A stretch of DNA of 64,000 nt. Source: Leucobacter edaphi (lineage in GTDB: Bacteria; Actinomycetota; Actinomycetes; Actinomycetales; Microbacteriaceae). Positions 36,657 through 45,709 of this stretch are shown here, piece by piece (the stretch's first letter is position 1; each line of letters starts with the position of its first letter). The position numbers and the translations under genes are program-made. The stretch is from positions 143,630 to 207,629 of the forward strand of contig NZ_JAEHOI010000009.1 in the NCBI RefSeq assembly GCF_016522535.1, given 5' to 3'. A model generated the notes under the pieces. That model had not been told where the DNA came from and ran no database searches. It saw only the letters and a list, made by a program, of their open reading frames with translations.

Positions 36657-36732
36657 GGTACCAACTCCAGGGTCGAAGAACTCGGGAACCTCCCATGGTA
36701 GTTGCCCCGCACTTGCGCGGCCCGATGCGGCG

Positions 36733-37419
36733 TCAGTGGGCGAGGAAGCGCCGCCCCTCGGGCTTCGACGGCATGAGCATGAAGACGAGGACGACGATAC
36801 TCCCGATCCAGCCGAACACCCAGCCGAGGTACGGGATCACGGCGATGAACGAGAGCAGCGCGAGCGGGCCCGCGAAGTCGGCGTCGTGCAGCCTGCGCCA
36901 CGCGACCGCGAGTGCTGGGACGACGAGTGCGAGGCCGATGAGTCCGCTGATCGCGCCAGCAAGGATGATCACGAGGAGTGCCACACCGATGCCGCTGTCG
37001 CTCGGCCGCGCGAGGGCGGTCTCGCTCGCAACACTCGCACCGATGATCGTCATCACGATCCCGACGATGAGCAGGATCAGGGGAATCAACTGCACGATCG
37101 CGATGAAGGCCATCGCCCACCAGTACTCGCTCCGCGAGGCGCGGCCGCTGAAGCGGGCGTACGAGCGGAAGAACCGCCTGACCGCCTGCCCGAAGGTCGC
37201 GCCGTAGAGCGGGCGGGTGAGATCCTCCGCGGTGAACGCTCCGTCGAAGGGCTCGCCGGGACCGGGCGGCGGGTACAGGCCGCCAGGCGGCACCTGCTGC
37301 GCGTAGCTGTAGGCGCTCGCGTCGACATACTGCGGCTGCCCGTACTGGGGTGCGGCGTACTGCGGCGGCTGGCTGGGCGGCGCGTAGCGCGGCTGGCCGC
37401 CTGCGTTCGAGTCAGTCAT
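36733..37419 (-). CDS. DUF805 family membrane protein, array copy 4
   Basis: 228 residues. A 50-residue Pro/Gln/Tyr N terminus (QYAAPQYGQPQY), the linker PPGPGEPFDGAFTAEDLTRP and the DUF805 domain (RRFFRSYARFSGRASRSEYWW, LAVAWRRLHDADFAGP), ending SKPEGRRFLAH; it lacks the FD[VT] end of the others. It is the most upstream of the array and divergent from rbfA (92 bp). Confidence 0.84.
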   Translation of the reverse strand: MTDSNAGGQPRYAPPSQPPQYAAPQYGQPQYVDASAYSYAQQVPPGGLYPPPGPGEPFDGAFTAEDLTRPLYGATFGQAVRRFFRSYARFSGRASRSEYWWAMAFIAIVQLIPLILLIVGIVMTIIGASVASETALARPSDSGIGVALLVIILAGAISGLIGLALVVPALAVAWRRLHDADFAGPLALLSFIAVIPYLGWVFGWIGSIVVLVFMLMPSKPEGRRFLAH

Positions 37420-37511
37420 GAATCCCGCCTCCCGTTCAGCAGCGCTGGCGCGCCTGTCTCCAGCGTATGGCCGAACTTCGGAAGGCGGCTGCGAACGCTA
37501 CAATCGACGCC

Positions 37512-37943
37512 ATGAGCAATCCACGTGCCGGCAAGGTGGCAGAGCGCATCCAGCAGATCATCGCGCGACGTCTCGAGAAGGGGCTGCGGGACCCGCGCCT
37601 CGGCTTCGTCACGATCACCGACGTCCGGGTGACGGGCGATCTGCAGCACGCAAGCGTCTTTTACACCGTTTACGGAGACGAGCAGGAGCAGACCGACACG
37701 GCCGCCGCGCTGAAGGCCGCCACGGGGATGCTGCGCAGCGAGGTGGGGAAGCAGCTCGGCACTCGCCTCACGCCGACCCTCGAGTTCATCCACGATGAAC
37801 TGCCGGAGTCCGCGCAGCACATGAACGACCTCCTGGCCGAGGCCCGCCGCCGCGACGAGGAGTCCGCGGCGCTCGCCGCAGGCGCGAAGTTCGCTGGTGA
37901 GGCGGATCCCTACGTGAAGCCGCGCGAGGACGAGGAGGCCTAG
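37512..37943 (+). CDS. rbfA: 30S ribosome-binding factor A
   Basis: 143 residues with the RbfA KH-like fold: [41 protein letters not shown], and [19 protein letters not shown]. RbfA helps mature the 16S rRNA 5' end in the 30S subunit. ATG 37512 is 7 nt after TACAAT (37499-37504), implying a leaderless mRNA and independence from infB, from which it is separated by the DUF805 array. The upstream in-frame extension to 37467 lies over this promoter and is rejected. Confidence 0.95.
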   Translation: MSNPRAGKVAERIQQIIARRLEKGLRDPRLGFVTITDVRVTGDLQHASVFYTVYGDEQEQTDTAAALKAATGMLRSEVGKQLGTRLTPTLEFIHDELPESAQHMNDLLAEARRRDEESAALAAGAKFAGEADPYVKPREDEEA

Positions 37944-38056
37944 CTCGCCTCCGATCGAGGGACGGCCCGTCTCGGCGTTCGCCGGTGAGGCTCCCCGATC
38001 CGTCCGCGCGAGCCGTGCCCGCCGGGCGCCTCAGCTGCGCTTTCCGCGCGGGGCGA

Positions 38057-38938
38057 TCAGGGAAGCCTGAGCCGATCGGGCCCGGGACCGTCGAGAACCA
38101 GCAGGCCATCGGCGAGCAGTGAATCGACGGCCCGCTGCGCCTGCGCAGGATCGTCGGCCGCCGCGGTGATCGCCTCGGTGCGCGCCACCGGGCCCGTCGC
38201 CCGACGGAGCAGCGCGAGCACTCTGCCGCGCGCCTGGCGGTCGCTGCCTTCGAAGCGCGCCTGCCTCAGTCGCTTCTCGGGAGCATTGTCGGGATAGCCC
38301 GCGCCCCGCCACTCGCACAGGTCCGCGATCGGGCATTCTCCGCAGCGCGGCGCGCGAGCGGTGCAGACGACGGCGCCGAGTTCCATCGCGCCGGCGTTGA
38401 AGAGCGCGGCATCCGCGGGATCTCCCGGGAGGAGGGCGGACATGTCGGCGAGATCGGCCTGCGCAGGTATTCCGGCCGCGGCTCGACCGTGAACGGCGCG
38501 GGCGATCACGCGCCGCGTGTTCGTGTCGACGACGGGGTGCCGCTCGCCGTACGCGAAGGCGGCGACCGCGCGCGCCGTGTACGGCCCGATCCCGGTCAGC
38601 GCCAGCAGGTCCTCGACCTCGGCGGGCACGATCCCGCCGTGCCGCTCGGTGATCTCGACCGCGGCGCGATGCAGCCACAGGGCACGGCGCGGGTAGCCGA
38701 GCCGGTCCCACGCGCGCACCGCCTCGCCGGGTTCCTCGCCCGCGAGCGCCTGCGGGGTGGGCCAGCGCTCCAGCCAGGCCTGCCAGCGGGGGAGGACGCG
38801 GTCGACCTGCGTCTGCTGCAGCATGAATTCCGACACGAGGATCGCCCACGCGCTCACGCCGGGTTCGCGCCAGGGCAGCTCCCTCGCCGACGAGGTGTAC
38901 CAGGCGATGATCGGCCCCGAGATCTCCGCTGCGCGCAT
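38057..38938 (-). CDS. mutY: A/G-specific adenine DNA glycosylase
   Basis: 293 residues. MutY removes adenine mispaired with 8-oxoguanine. The helix-hairpin-helix (LLALTGIGPYTARAVAAFAYG), catalytic Glu37 (SEFMLQQTQVDRV), Asp138 (VVDTNTRR) and 4Fe-4S ligands Cys192, 199, 202, 208 (C-x6-C-x2-C-x5-C) are all present. It is shorter than the E. coli protein because the C-terminal NUDIX-like domain is reduced or absent. ATG 38938 is 6 nt from TAGACT (minus strand, 38945-38950). It is divergent from truB. Confidence 0.95.
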   Translation of the reverse strand: MRAAEISGPIIAWYTSSARELPWREPGVSAWAILVSEFMLQQTQVDRVLPRWQAWLERWPTPQALAGEEPGEAVRAWDRLGYPRRALWLHRAAVEITERHGGIVPAEVEDLLALTGIGPYTARAVAAFAYGERHPVVDTNTRRVIARAVHGRAAAGIPAQADLADMSALLPGDPADAALFNAGAMELGAVVCTARAPRCGECPIADLCEWRGAGYPDNAPEKRLRQARFEGSDRQARGRVLALLRRATGPVARTEAITAAADDPAQAQRAVDSLLADGLLVLDGPGPDRLRLP

Positions 38939-38988
38939 CGCACCAGTCTAGGGAGTTCGGAGTCAGTGGACGCGGCTAGGCTGGTGCG

Positions 38989-39948
38989 GTGACGATCGAC
39001 CCCGCCCCGCTCCCGCCGCAAGGCGGCATTCTGCTCGTGGACAAGTCCGACGGCTGGACGAGCCACGACGTCGTCGCGAAGGCCCGTCGCGCGCTCGGAA
39101 CGCGGAAGGTGGGCCACGCGGGAACCCTCGATCCCATGGCCACGGGCCTGCTCGTGCTCGGGGCCGGCCCGGCGACGCGCCTGCTGACCCATCTCGTCGG
39201 GCTCGACAAGACGTACGAGGCGACGATCCGGCTCGGCACCGCGACGGTCACTGATGATCGCGAGGGCGATCGGATCAGCGCGGCGGACCCCGCCGCGATT
39301 GCCGCGCTCGCGGCCGATCCCGGGAGAATCGCGGCGGGGATTGCGCAGCTCACCGGCCCGATCGAACAGGCCCCGAGCGCCGTGAGCGCGATCAAGGTGG
39401 ATGGCAGGCGCGCCTACGACCGGGTGCGGGGCGGCGAGGACGTCGAGCTTCCGAAGCGTCCGGTCACCGTGCACGAGTTCGCGGCGGGGGAGCCGCGGGC
39501 GGCGAGCGAGGCGGACGGTGCGCCGGTTCTCGATCTCGACGCGGTTATCGTCTGCTCGTCCGGCACCTATATTCGTGCGCTGGCGCGGGACCTCGGGGCC
39601 GCGCTCGGCGTCGGCGGCCATCTCACCGCGCTGCGACGCACCCGGGTGGGCCCGTTCGACGTGTCGGCGGCCACGCCCAACAGCGAGCTCGCGGAGGGCC
39701 GCGCGGGTGTGCTCCTCGAACCGGCCAGTGTCGCTTCAGAGCTCTTCCCGGTCCTCGAGCTGACGGCCGGCGAGACGATCGATCTCGGTCACGGCAAGCG
39801 CTTCGAGGTCGCTCCCGATCGCGTGGCCGATGCCCCACTCGTTGCGGCGATCGCTCCTGGGGGCGCGTTGATCGGCCTGATCGAGGTGCGGAAGGGGCGC
39901 ACGCGGGTCGTGACCAACTTCCCCACTCCCGATGGGGGCAGTAAATGA
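38989..39948 (+). CDS. truB: tRNA pseudouridine-55 synthase
   Basis: 319 residues. The catalytic Asp48 lies in GHAGTLDPMATG; other TruB landmarks are GILLVDKSDGWTSHDVV, YEATIRLG and SSGTYIRALARDLG, with a C-terminal PUA-like segment. GTG 38989 is 6 nt after TAGGCT (38977-38982), so the mRNA is probably leaderless. Its stop overlaps the next gene (ATGA, 39945-39948). The usual downstream partner ribF is absent. Confidence 0.96.
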   Translation: MTIDPAPLPPQGGILLVDKSDGWTSHDVVAKARRALGTRKVGHAGTLDPMATGLLVLGAGPATRLLTHLVGLDKTYEATIRLGTATVTDDREGDRISAADPAAIAALAADPGRIAAGIAQLTGPIEQAPSAVSAIKVDGRRAYDRVRGGEDVELPKRPVTVHEFAAGEPRAASEADGAPVLDLDAVIVCSSGTYIRALARDLGAALGVGGHLTALRRTRVGPFDVSAATPNSELAEGRAGVLLEPASVASELFPVLELTAGETIDLGHGKRFEVAPDRVADAPLVAAIAPGGALIGLIEVRKGRTRVVTNFPTPDGGSK

Positions 39949-40301
39949 TCACCTGGTACGCCATCGCGCTCATCGCCATCGCACTGGCGAGCGCCGTGCT
40001 CTGCCTCGTGTGGGCGCTCAGGAAACGCGGTCCGGATGACTGGACCATGGGTGCGACGCTGCTCGTCGGCGTGCTCCTTCTGGTGCAGATCGTCATCGGC
40101 ATCGTGCAGCCGCTCGTCGGGAATCCGTCGCGCGGAGACCCGCTCGAGTTCTGGATGTACCTGATCGTCGCGGCAATTCTGCCGTTCGGAGCTGGCTTCT
40201 GGGCGCTCATGGACCGGACCCGCTGGGCGAATCTCGTGCTGGCCGTCGTACATTTTTCCGCGGCGGTGATGACCTACCGGATGCTCGTCATCTGGGGGTG
40301 A
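39945..40301 (+). CDS. Four-helix membrane protein coupled to truB, unknown
   Basis: 118 residues, mostly hydrophobic: helices at about 2-24 (WYAIALIAIALASAVLCLVW), 35-57, 68-90 and 95-115. No catalytic motif is recognised. Translational coupling to truB by ATGA suggests co-expression only; a functional link is not evident. Confidence 0.7.
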   Translation: MITWYAIALIAIALASAVLCLVWALRKRGPDDWTMGATLLVGVLLLVQIVIGIVQPLVGNPSRGDPLEFWMYLIVAAILPFGAGFWALMDRTRWANLVLAVVHFSAAVMTYRMLVIWG

Positions 40302-40394
40302 GGCGTGCGGCGTGTCGCCAATGGGAAAGCCATAACTCGCTGAATGTACCGCGTCCCCGAGATCGCGATTCCAACACGCTGGCGTGTCAAAGAG

Positions 40395-40413
40395 CCTCAA
40401 GTTGCACTTGAGG
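40395..40413. promoter_or_regulatory. Palindromic operator candidate upstream of whiB
   Basis: CCTCAAGT-TGC-ACTTGAGG: perfect 8-bp arms at 40395-40402 and 40406-40413. It ends 16 bp before the -35 of the whiB promoter, a position suited to an activator or an autoregulator. Confidence 0.5.
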
Positions 40414-40429
40414 GTTTACACTTCCCGGC

Positions 40430-40458
40430 TTGACTTGAACGAATCACAACGGTGTAAT
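40430..40458 (+). promoter_or_regulatory. whiB promoter (TTGACT-N17-TGTAAT)
   Basis: -35 TTGACT at 40430-40435, 17-bp spacer, -10 TGTAAT at 40453-40458. This leaves a leader of about 50 nt before the whiB start, consistent with its good Shine-Dalgarno. Confidence 0.65.
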
Positions 40459-40513
40459 TGTGAGGTATCGCCGCGGCCCCGCGGCACATCGACTGCGAGG
40501 AGAGGAGCACTAC

Positions 40514-40825
40514 GTGAACGATTCACCGATGACTCCAGTCCCCGGTAACTGGTTCGTCGATCCCGTGTTCCTCGGTGTCCCCGGGGTGCGCAAGGAGGAA
40601 GACGAGGCGCTTTCGTGGCAGGCTGACGCGCTGTGCGCGCAGACGGACCCCGAGGCCTTCTTCCCCGAAAAGGGCGGCTCGACGCGCGAGGCGAAGAAGA
40701 TCTGCGAGGGCTGCGAGGTCCGTTCCGAATGCCTCGATTACGCACTTCAGAACGACGAACGCTTCGGGATCTGGGGCGGACTCTCCGAGCGTGAGCGCCG
40801 AAAGCTCCGCCGGGAGGCCATGTAA
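40514..40825 (+). CDS. whiB2: WhiB-family redox/Fe-S regulator (WhiB2/WhmD-like)
   Basis: 103 residues. Four Fe-S cysteines at 41, 64, 67 and 73, the GIWGG turn and a basic SERERRKLRR DNA-binding end. The stretch DALCAQTDPEAFFPEKGGST is typical of the WhiB2 (WhmD/WhiB) subgroup, which works in sporulation or septation in other actinobacteria. GTG 40514 is chosen because GAGGAGAGGAG lies 6 nt upstream; ATG 40529 is an alternative. The order whiB2 - large GT2 - DUF5719 - zincin-like gene is conserved in actinobacteria (recalled, not searched). Confidence 0.92.
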   Translation: MNDSPMTPVPGNWFVDPVFLGVPGVRKEEDEALSWQADALCAQTDPEAFFPEKGGSTREAKKICEGCEVRSECLDYALQNDERFGIWGGLSERERRKLRREAM

Positions 40826-40895
40826 CACGCGCATCTGCGCGCCTCGCCGCACGGCACAGCCGCTGCCGCGCGTTCCGGTCCTAGACTGAGCGGCG

Positions 40896-43800
40896 ATGCG
40901 CACAAGAGTAACTGCCATTCTGGTCGCCGAGCGCGGTGGCGAGTGGCTCGAACAGACCATCGCCGGGATCTCGGCGCAGTCCGTCGCGCCCGCCACGATC
41001 GTCGCGGTGAATAACGGCGGTTCCGAGAGCGTCGGTGAGCAGCTGCTCTCGAGCGGCGCCGACCGCGTCGTCGGCATCACCAACAGGGTCTCCTTCGGCC
41101 GCGCCGTCGCGCAGGGCGTGCAGGCCATCCCCGAACCCACGAGCGGCACCGACGAGTGGCTGTGGCTCCTCCCCGAGGACGCGTGCCCGGAGCCCGAGGC
41201 GCTCGAGCGCATCCTGAGAGCGGTGCAGAAGGCGCCCTCCGTCGCGGTCGCTGGACCGAAACTCGTCGACTGGGATCATCCCGAGCGCATCATCGAGCTC
41301 GGCCAGAGTCTCACCCGGTACGGCGCGCGCTGGCTGCTTCGCCGCCAGGAACTCGACCAGCAGCAGTACGACCACCTCCAGGACGTCTTGGGCGTCGGCC
41401 CGGTCGGCATGCTCGTTCGCCGCGACGTATGGGACCAGCTCGGCGGATTCGATCCCGCGCTTCCCGTCTACGACGACGGACTCGACTTCTCCGTGCGCGC
41501 CCGCCTCGCCGGCTACCGCGTGGAGGTCGCGCCGACCTCGCGTGTCCGTTTCGCCCAGAGCGGCGTCGCAGGGCCGCGCATCGACCGCCGCCGCTCCGTC
41601 ATGCGAGCCGCGCACCGGCAAGCCCGCACCTCGCACCTCCACCGGCGGATCGCCTACGCTCCAGCGCTCGTCGCGTTCTTCGAGTGGCTCGGGCTTCCGC
41701 TGTACGCGATCGCACGCGTCCTGTGGGCCCTCATCCGCGAGCAGCCCGGCCAGATGCTGGGCGAGTTCGTGTCGGCCTTCGCTGTATTCTTCAAGCCGCA
41801 TGCGCTCATCGCGTCTCGTCGCAGGATCAGGCAGAACAACACCGCCGGATGGTCGTCGATCCGGCAGCTGAGGGTCGATCCGAAGGCCGTCCGCACCGCG
41901 AGAATGATCGACCGCGAGGCGATCCTTGCCTCGAACGGCATGCAACGGCGGGAACTGCATTTCATCTCGTCTGGCGGACTCGCAACCCTCATCGGGGCCG
42001 TCGTCGCCGCGATCGCGCTGACCTGGTGGGCGCTCCCGCAGACGAGCCTCACGGGAGGCGGGCTCGCCCCGCTGAGCCCGATCGGCGAGCTGTGGTGGAA
42101 CACGAGGACCCTCGACGGCGTTCCCGCTGATCCGTTCACGTGGGTGCTCGCGCTGCTCGGCACCCTGACGTTCTGGAATCCGTCGCACGCGGTGGTGCTG
42201 TTCATGATCCTGGCGATCCCGCTCGCGGCGCTCGGCGGATGGATCTGGGCGGCGCAGCTGACGGAGTCGCGCGCCGGTCGCGCGCTGCTCGGCATCGGAT
42301 TCGCGCTCAGCCCGGTGCTGCTCGGCTCGATCGACGCTGGCCGACTTCCCACGCTCGTGCTCGCCGTGGTGCTGCCGTGGCTGCTCCTCGCCGGTTCGCG
42401 CTGCCGCGAGTCCTGGAGCTGGGCCGGCACGGCCTCGCTGCTCGCCGCGGTGGCGCTCGCCTCGGCCCCGATCCTGATCCCGGCAGCGATCGTGGTCCTC
42501 GTGGTCGGGCTCTTCACCACGATCCGGGGCATTGCGCGCGTGCTCACGACGGCACTCGTGCCGGCCGTGCTCTTCGCCCCGAAGGCGTTCGCGGCGCTGA
42601 CCTCGAAGCAGCCTCTTGAACTCTTCATGGATCCGGGGATCGTCTCGGTCTTCGAGCCGGGCACGAACTGGCACCTGCTGCTGGGCTTCCCGACCTTCGG
42701 CCTTGAAGGCTGGGCTGGCATCCTCGAGGGGATCGGCCTCGGCGGCCCGCCGGCGACGCTGCTCGTCGGCGTGCTCATGCTTCCGATCGCCCTGCTCGCC
42801 CTCCTCGGCCTGTTCACCGGTCGCGTGGGCCGCACCATGCTGCTCGCGCTGCTCGGCGGGCTCGGCATGATCACCGCGGTCGCGGCAGCGCAGCTGCAGC
42901 TCGCAGCGATCGGTTCGCAGAGCGTGAGCATCTGGACCGGATCCGGGCTCGCGCTGTACTGGATCGCGATCCTCGGCCTTGCCGCAACCGGCGCAGGGGT
43001 CCTCCGCCGAGCGGCCGGGCCGATCGTCGCGGTGGGCCTCGTCACCGCGCTCGTCGCGATCGCGCCGCTCGGCGCCCGCCTCATCACCAACGACACCCCG
43101 TTCAGCCCCGGGTACTCGCAGATGCCCGCACTTGTGCAGGCCGCAGGCGAGAACGATCCGGGCCTGCGCACCATCGTGATCGACGCCGACGGCTCGCACA
43201 GCGTGCGCGCGCACGTCGTCACGGGCACCGGCCTCCGCCTCGACCAGATGCGCACCGCCGCCGAGACGCAGCGCGTGTCCGACGCCGACCGCGTCACCGC
43301 AAAGCTCGTCGGTGGACTCGCGAGCGCCGGCGGCGCCGACATCACCGCGGAGCTCGCGGAGGAGCGGATCGGCTTCGTCCTCCTGACCACCGGCGGCGAC
43401 GCATCGGAGCGTGCCGTCCTGCAGAAGATCTTCGATCAGCAGCAGGCGCTCGTGAGCACCGGCATCACCGAGCAGGGCCTGCTCTGGCGCGTCGGGGAGC
43501 CGAAGGGCGCGACGCCCGCGCCCGGCGACGCGAACGAGAAGCTGTTCGGCACCACGCTTCCCGGCACGACCATCTGGATCATCCAGCTCGTCGTCCTCTT
43601 CGGCGTGCTGCTGCTCGCGCTGCCGACCGGTGAGGTCACGTACCGCCCCGAGCGCAGGAGGAAGCCCTCGAAGCGCCGCGGCGGTCGCGCCCCGGAGACG
43701 ACCGTCGTCGCCCCCGTCGCGGTTGATGGTCGCGAACTCGCGGAGCACGACGAGCCTGCTGAACGCGATGAGCGCGAGATCGCCGGGGCCGAGGAAGCGG

Positions 43801-44225
43801 CAGCTGGCGGCACCGTGATCGCGCCCCACGCGGAGACAGGCGATACCGAATTCGCCGACGATGCCCGCACGGAAGGCGAGGCGCACGCCTCCGCCGAGGC
43901 CGTGGGCGAGGAACCCGCGATTGCGGCACCCGCGACCGATGCACCGGCCGAGACCGAGCACGTTGAGAACGCGCACGTCGTGACCGAGCACGCCGAGCCC
44001 GTCGAGCACCCCGAGACCATGGCCGCCCCCGATTCTGAGCCGAGCTCGGATGCGGGTGCGGCTGCGGATGCGGATGCGGATGCGGCATCGATTGCGGACG
44101 GTGACGACGCCGCGGCTGCGGATGCGGCCGACGCCAGCCGCGCCCCGAACGCAGCGGATGAGGCAAACGCCGCGGACTCCGTGGACACCGACGAGAACGA
44201 CGAGCAGCGGAAGGACGAGCGATGA
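40896..44225 (+). CDS. Large membrane-bound GT2 family glycosyltransferase
   Basis: 1109 residues. Residues 1 to about 240 form a GT-A domain (AILVAERGGEWLEQTIAGIS, LLPEDACPEPEALERI, GFDPALPVYDDGLDFSVRAR). Then comes a multi-helix membrane region (about 350-740) with 10 or more helices, an extracytoplasmic segment (about 750-880), a final helix (IWIIQLVVLFGVLLLALP) and a roughly 190-residue acidic Ala/Asp/Glu cytoplasmic tail containing short AD repeats. It overlaps the DUF5719 gene by ATGA. It is likely to act in cell-envelope polymer synthesis; the substrate cannot be read from sequence. TAGACT (40882-40887) lies 8 nt before ATG 40896. Confidence 0.85.
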   Translation: MRTRVTAILVAERGGEWLEQTIAGISAQSVAPATIVAVNNGGSESVGEQLLSSGADRVVGITNRVSFGRAVAQGVQAIPEPTSGTDEWLWLLPEDACPEPEALERILRAVQKAPSVAVAGPKLVDWDHPERIIELGQSLTRYGARWLLRRQELDQQQYDHLQDVLGVGPVGMLVRRDVWDQLGGFDPALPVYDDGLDFSVRARLAGYRVEVAPTSRVRFAQSGVAGPRIDRRRSVMRAAHRQARTSHLHRRIAYAPALVAFFEWLGLPLYAIARVLWALIREQPGQMLGEFVSAFAVFFKPHALIASRRRIRQNNTAGWSSIRQLRVDPKAVRTARMIDREAILASNGMQRRELHFISSGGLATLIGAVVAAIALTWWALPQTSLTGGGLAPLSPIGELWWNTRTLDGVPADPFTWVLALLGTLTFWNPSHAVVLFMILAIPLAALGGWIWAAQLTESRAGRALLGIGFALSPVLLGSIDAGRLPTLVLAVVLPWLLLAGSRCRESWSWAGTASLLAAVALASAPILIPAAIVVLVVGLFTTIRGIARVLTTALVPAVLFAPKAFAALTSKQPLELFMDPGIVSVFEPGTNWHLLLGFPTFGLEGWAGILEGIGLGGPPATLLVGVLMLPIALLALLGLFTGRVGRTMLLALLGGLGMITAVAAAQLQLAAIGSQSVSIWTGSGLALYWIAILGLAATGAGVLRRAAGPIVAVGLVTALVAIAPLGARLITNDTPFSPGYSQMPALVQAAGENDPGLRTIVIDADGSHSVRAHVVTGTGLRLDQMRTAAETQRVSDADRVTAKLVGGLASAGGADITAELAEERIGFVLLTTGGDASERAVLQKIFDQQQALVSTGITEQGLLWRVGEPKGATPAPGDANEKLFGTTLPGTTIWIIQLVVLFGVLLLALPTGEVTYRPERRRKPSKRRGGRAPETTVVAPVAVDGRELAEHDEPAERDEREIAGAEEAAAGGTVIAPHAETGDTEFADDARTEGEAHASAEAVGEEPAIAAPATDAPAETEHVENAHVVTEHAEPVEHPETMAAPDSEPSSDAGAAADADADAASIADGDDAAAADAADASRAPNAADEANAADSVDTDENDEQRKDER

Positions 44226-45613
44226 GCGACAACAACCGGCTGCTGCGCGGAGGCGCGCGGGCCGTCACGGGCCTCGTCGTCATCGGGGCTGCCGCGGCGG
44301 CCGTCACGCTGCTGGGAACCGTGAAGCTTCCCGAGGTCAGCACGAAACCGGCCGCCGTCACGGTCGATACGACCCAGAAGGCGCAGCGGACCCTCGCGTG
44401 CGCGGGATCCTTCGCCGAACTCGGCGCCGATCCGGAGCACCCCAGCACCGCCGTCCCGCAGGGCTTCGCCACGGTCGCGGTCTCGGGAACGGGGGAGGCC
44501 TCGAAGCTCACGCGCCCGAGCGGTGGCGGCGATCCGACCGTGCTCCGTGCGGACGCCCACGAGACCCTCGGCGCGGCCCAGATTCAGAGCGTGAAGACCG
44601 AGAACCTGCGCGGTTCCACGGCGAGCGCCTGCGCCGAGCCGCGCAATGAGCAGTGGCTCATCGGCGGAAGCACCGCGGTCGGTTCCGCAACCACGCTCTC
44701 CCTCGGCAACCCGGGAACGGTCACGGCCACGGTCAAGATCAGCCTGTACGACGGCGAGGGCCCGGTCGCGGCGATCAAGACCGCAGGCGTGATCCTCGCG
44801 CCGGGGACCCAGCAGATCATCTCCCTGAACGGGTACGCGCCGGAGCGGGATCGAATCGCGGTTCGCGTGTCGAGCTCGGGTGCCCCGGTCACGGCGAGTC
44901 TCGGGGTCGGCCAGGTCTCGGGGATCAACCCGTTCGCGGTGTCGAGCGTCACGCGTCAGGGCGAGCCGGAAAAGCACCTGGTCATCCCTGGTGTCGCGAA
45001 CCAGAGCAACCGGAAGGCCGGCCCGAGCGATGCGGGGGAGGGCGACCAGTTCCCGGTGATCGTCCGCGCGATCGCTCCGAGCGGTGACATCGGGAAAGCG
45101 AAGGTGCGCGCGCTCGACGAGGCCGGCCGGAGCACCGACGTCGGAGAGCTCTCGCTCCTCGCCGGCGGGGTCGCCGAGCTGACGATCAAGCACTGGCCCG
45201 CCGGGGCGAACGCCGTGGTGATCGATTCGAATCTCCCGATCGTTGCGGCGGTGCAGGGCTCGGTCCAGCACGACGACGATCACGACAACGAGTGGTTCGT
45301 CCCCGCACCGGAGATCCTGCCGGACGCCGCGACGGCGGTTCCGATCGTTGACGGCGGCAAGCTCGTCCTCGTGAACCCCGGGGAAGAGTCCGCGACCGTC
45401 AGGATCGCCGACGCGAAGGAGAAGGCGAAGACCACGGAGGTCCGGCTGAACCCCGGATCCGCGACGGAGGTGTCGGCTCCACCGGCGGCGCTCGTCACCT
45501 CGGACCGGTCGATCCACGCGGGCGTCCGCGTCCTGTCGAACGGAGATCTCGCGGGCTATCCCGTGCTGCCGCTCGATCCGCGAGACGGAACGCTCACGGT
45601 CTACAACCGCTGA
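44222..45613 (+). CDS. DUF5719 family exported protein
   Basis: 463 residues. One N-terminal membrane anchor (AVTGLVVIGAAAAAVTLLGTV), then an all-beta extracytoplasmic region with repeated bundle-like strands (TLSLGNPGTVTATVKISLYD; GGKLVLVNPGEESATVRIAD), the DUF5719 pattern. Translationally coupled to the GT2 gene, so the two probably form an envelope complex (inference). Function unknown. Cys at about residue 60 and 139 could form a disulfide. Confidence 0.82.
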   Translation: MSDNNRLLRGGARAVTGLVVIGAAAAAVTLLGTVKLPEVSTKPAAVTVDTTQKAQRTLACAGSFAELGADPEHPSTAVPQGFATVAVSGTGEASKLTRPSGGGDPTVLRADAHETLGAAQIQSVKTENLRGSTASACAEPRNEQWLIGGSTAVGSATTLSLGNPGTVTATVKISLYDGEGPVAAIKTAGVILAPGTQQIISLNGYAPERDRIAVRVSSSGAPVTASLGVGQVSGINPFAVSSVTRQGEPEKHLVIPGVANQSNRKAGPSDAGEGDQFPVIVRAIAPSGDIGKAKVRALDEAGRSTDVGELSLLAGGVAELTIKHWPAGANAVVIDSNLPIVAAVQGSVQHDDDHDNEWFVPAPEILPDAATAVPIVDGGKLVLVNPGEESATVRIADAKEKAKTTEVRLNPGSATEVSAPPAALVTSDRSIHAGVRVLSNGDLAGYPVLPLDPRDGTLTVYNR

Positions 45614-45709
45614 TCGGGGCGCTCGTCGTCCGAGCGGATCCGCACCGGCGCTCGGACCGCGGAGCGCGTGGATCGGGCCTGCGGGGCTCCCGCGCGTAGA
45701 ATGGCTGGC

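Noticed and set aside
40881..44009. 1042-codon minus-strand frame antisense to the GT2 gene
   Set aside because: Arg/Glu/His-rich composition typical of antisense shadows; the plus-strand protein has clear domains and coupling to its neighbour.
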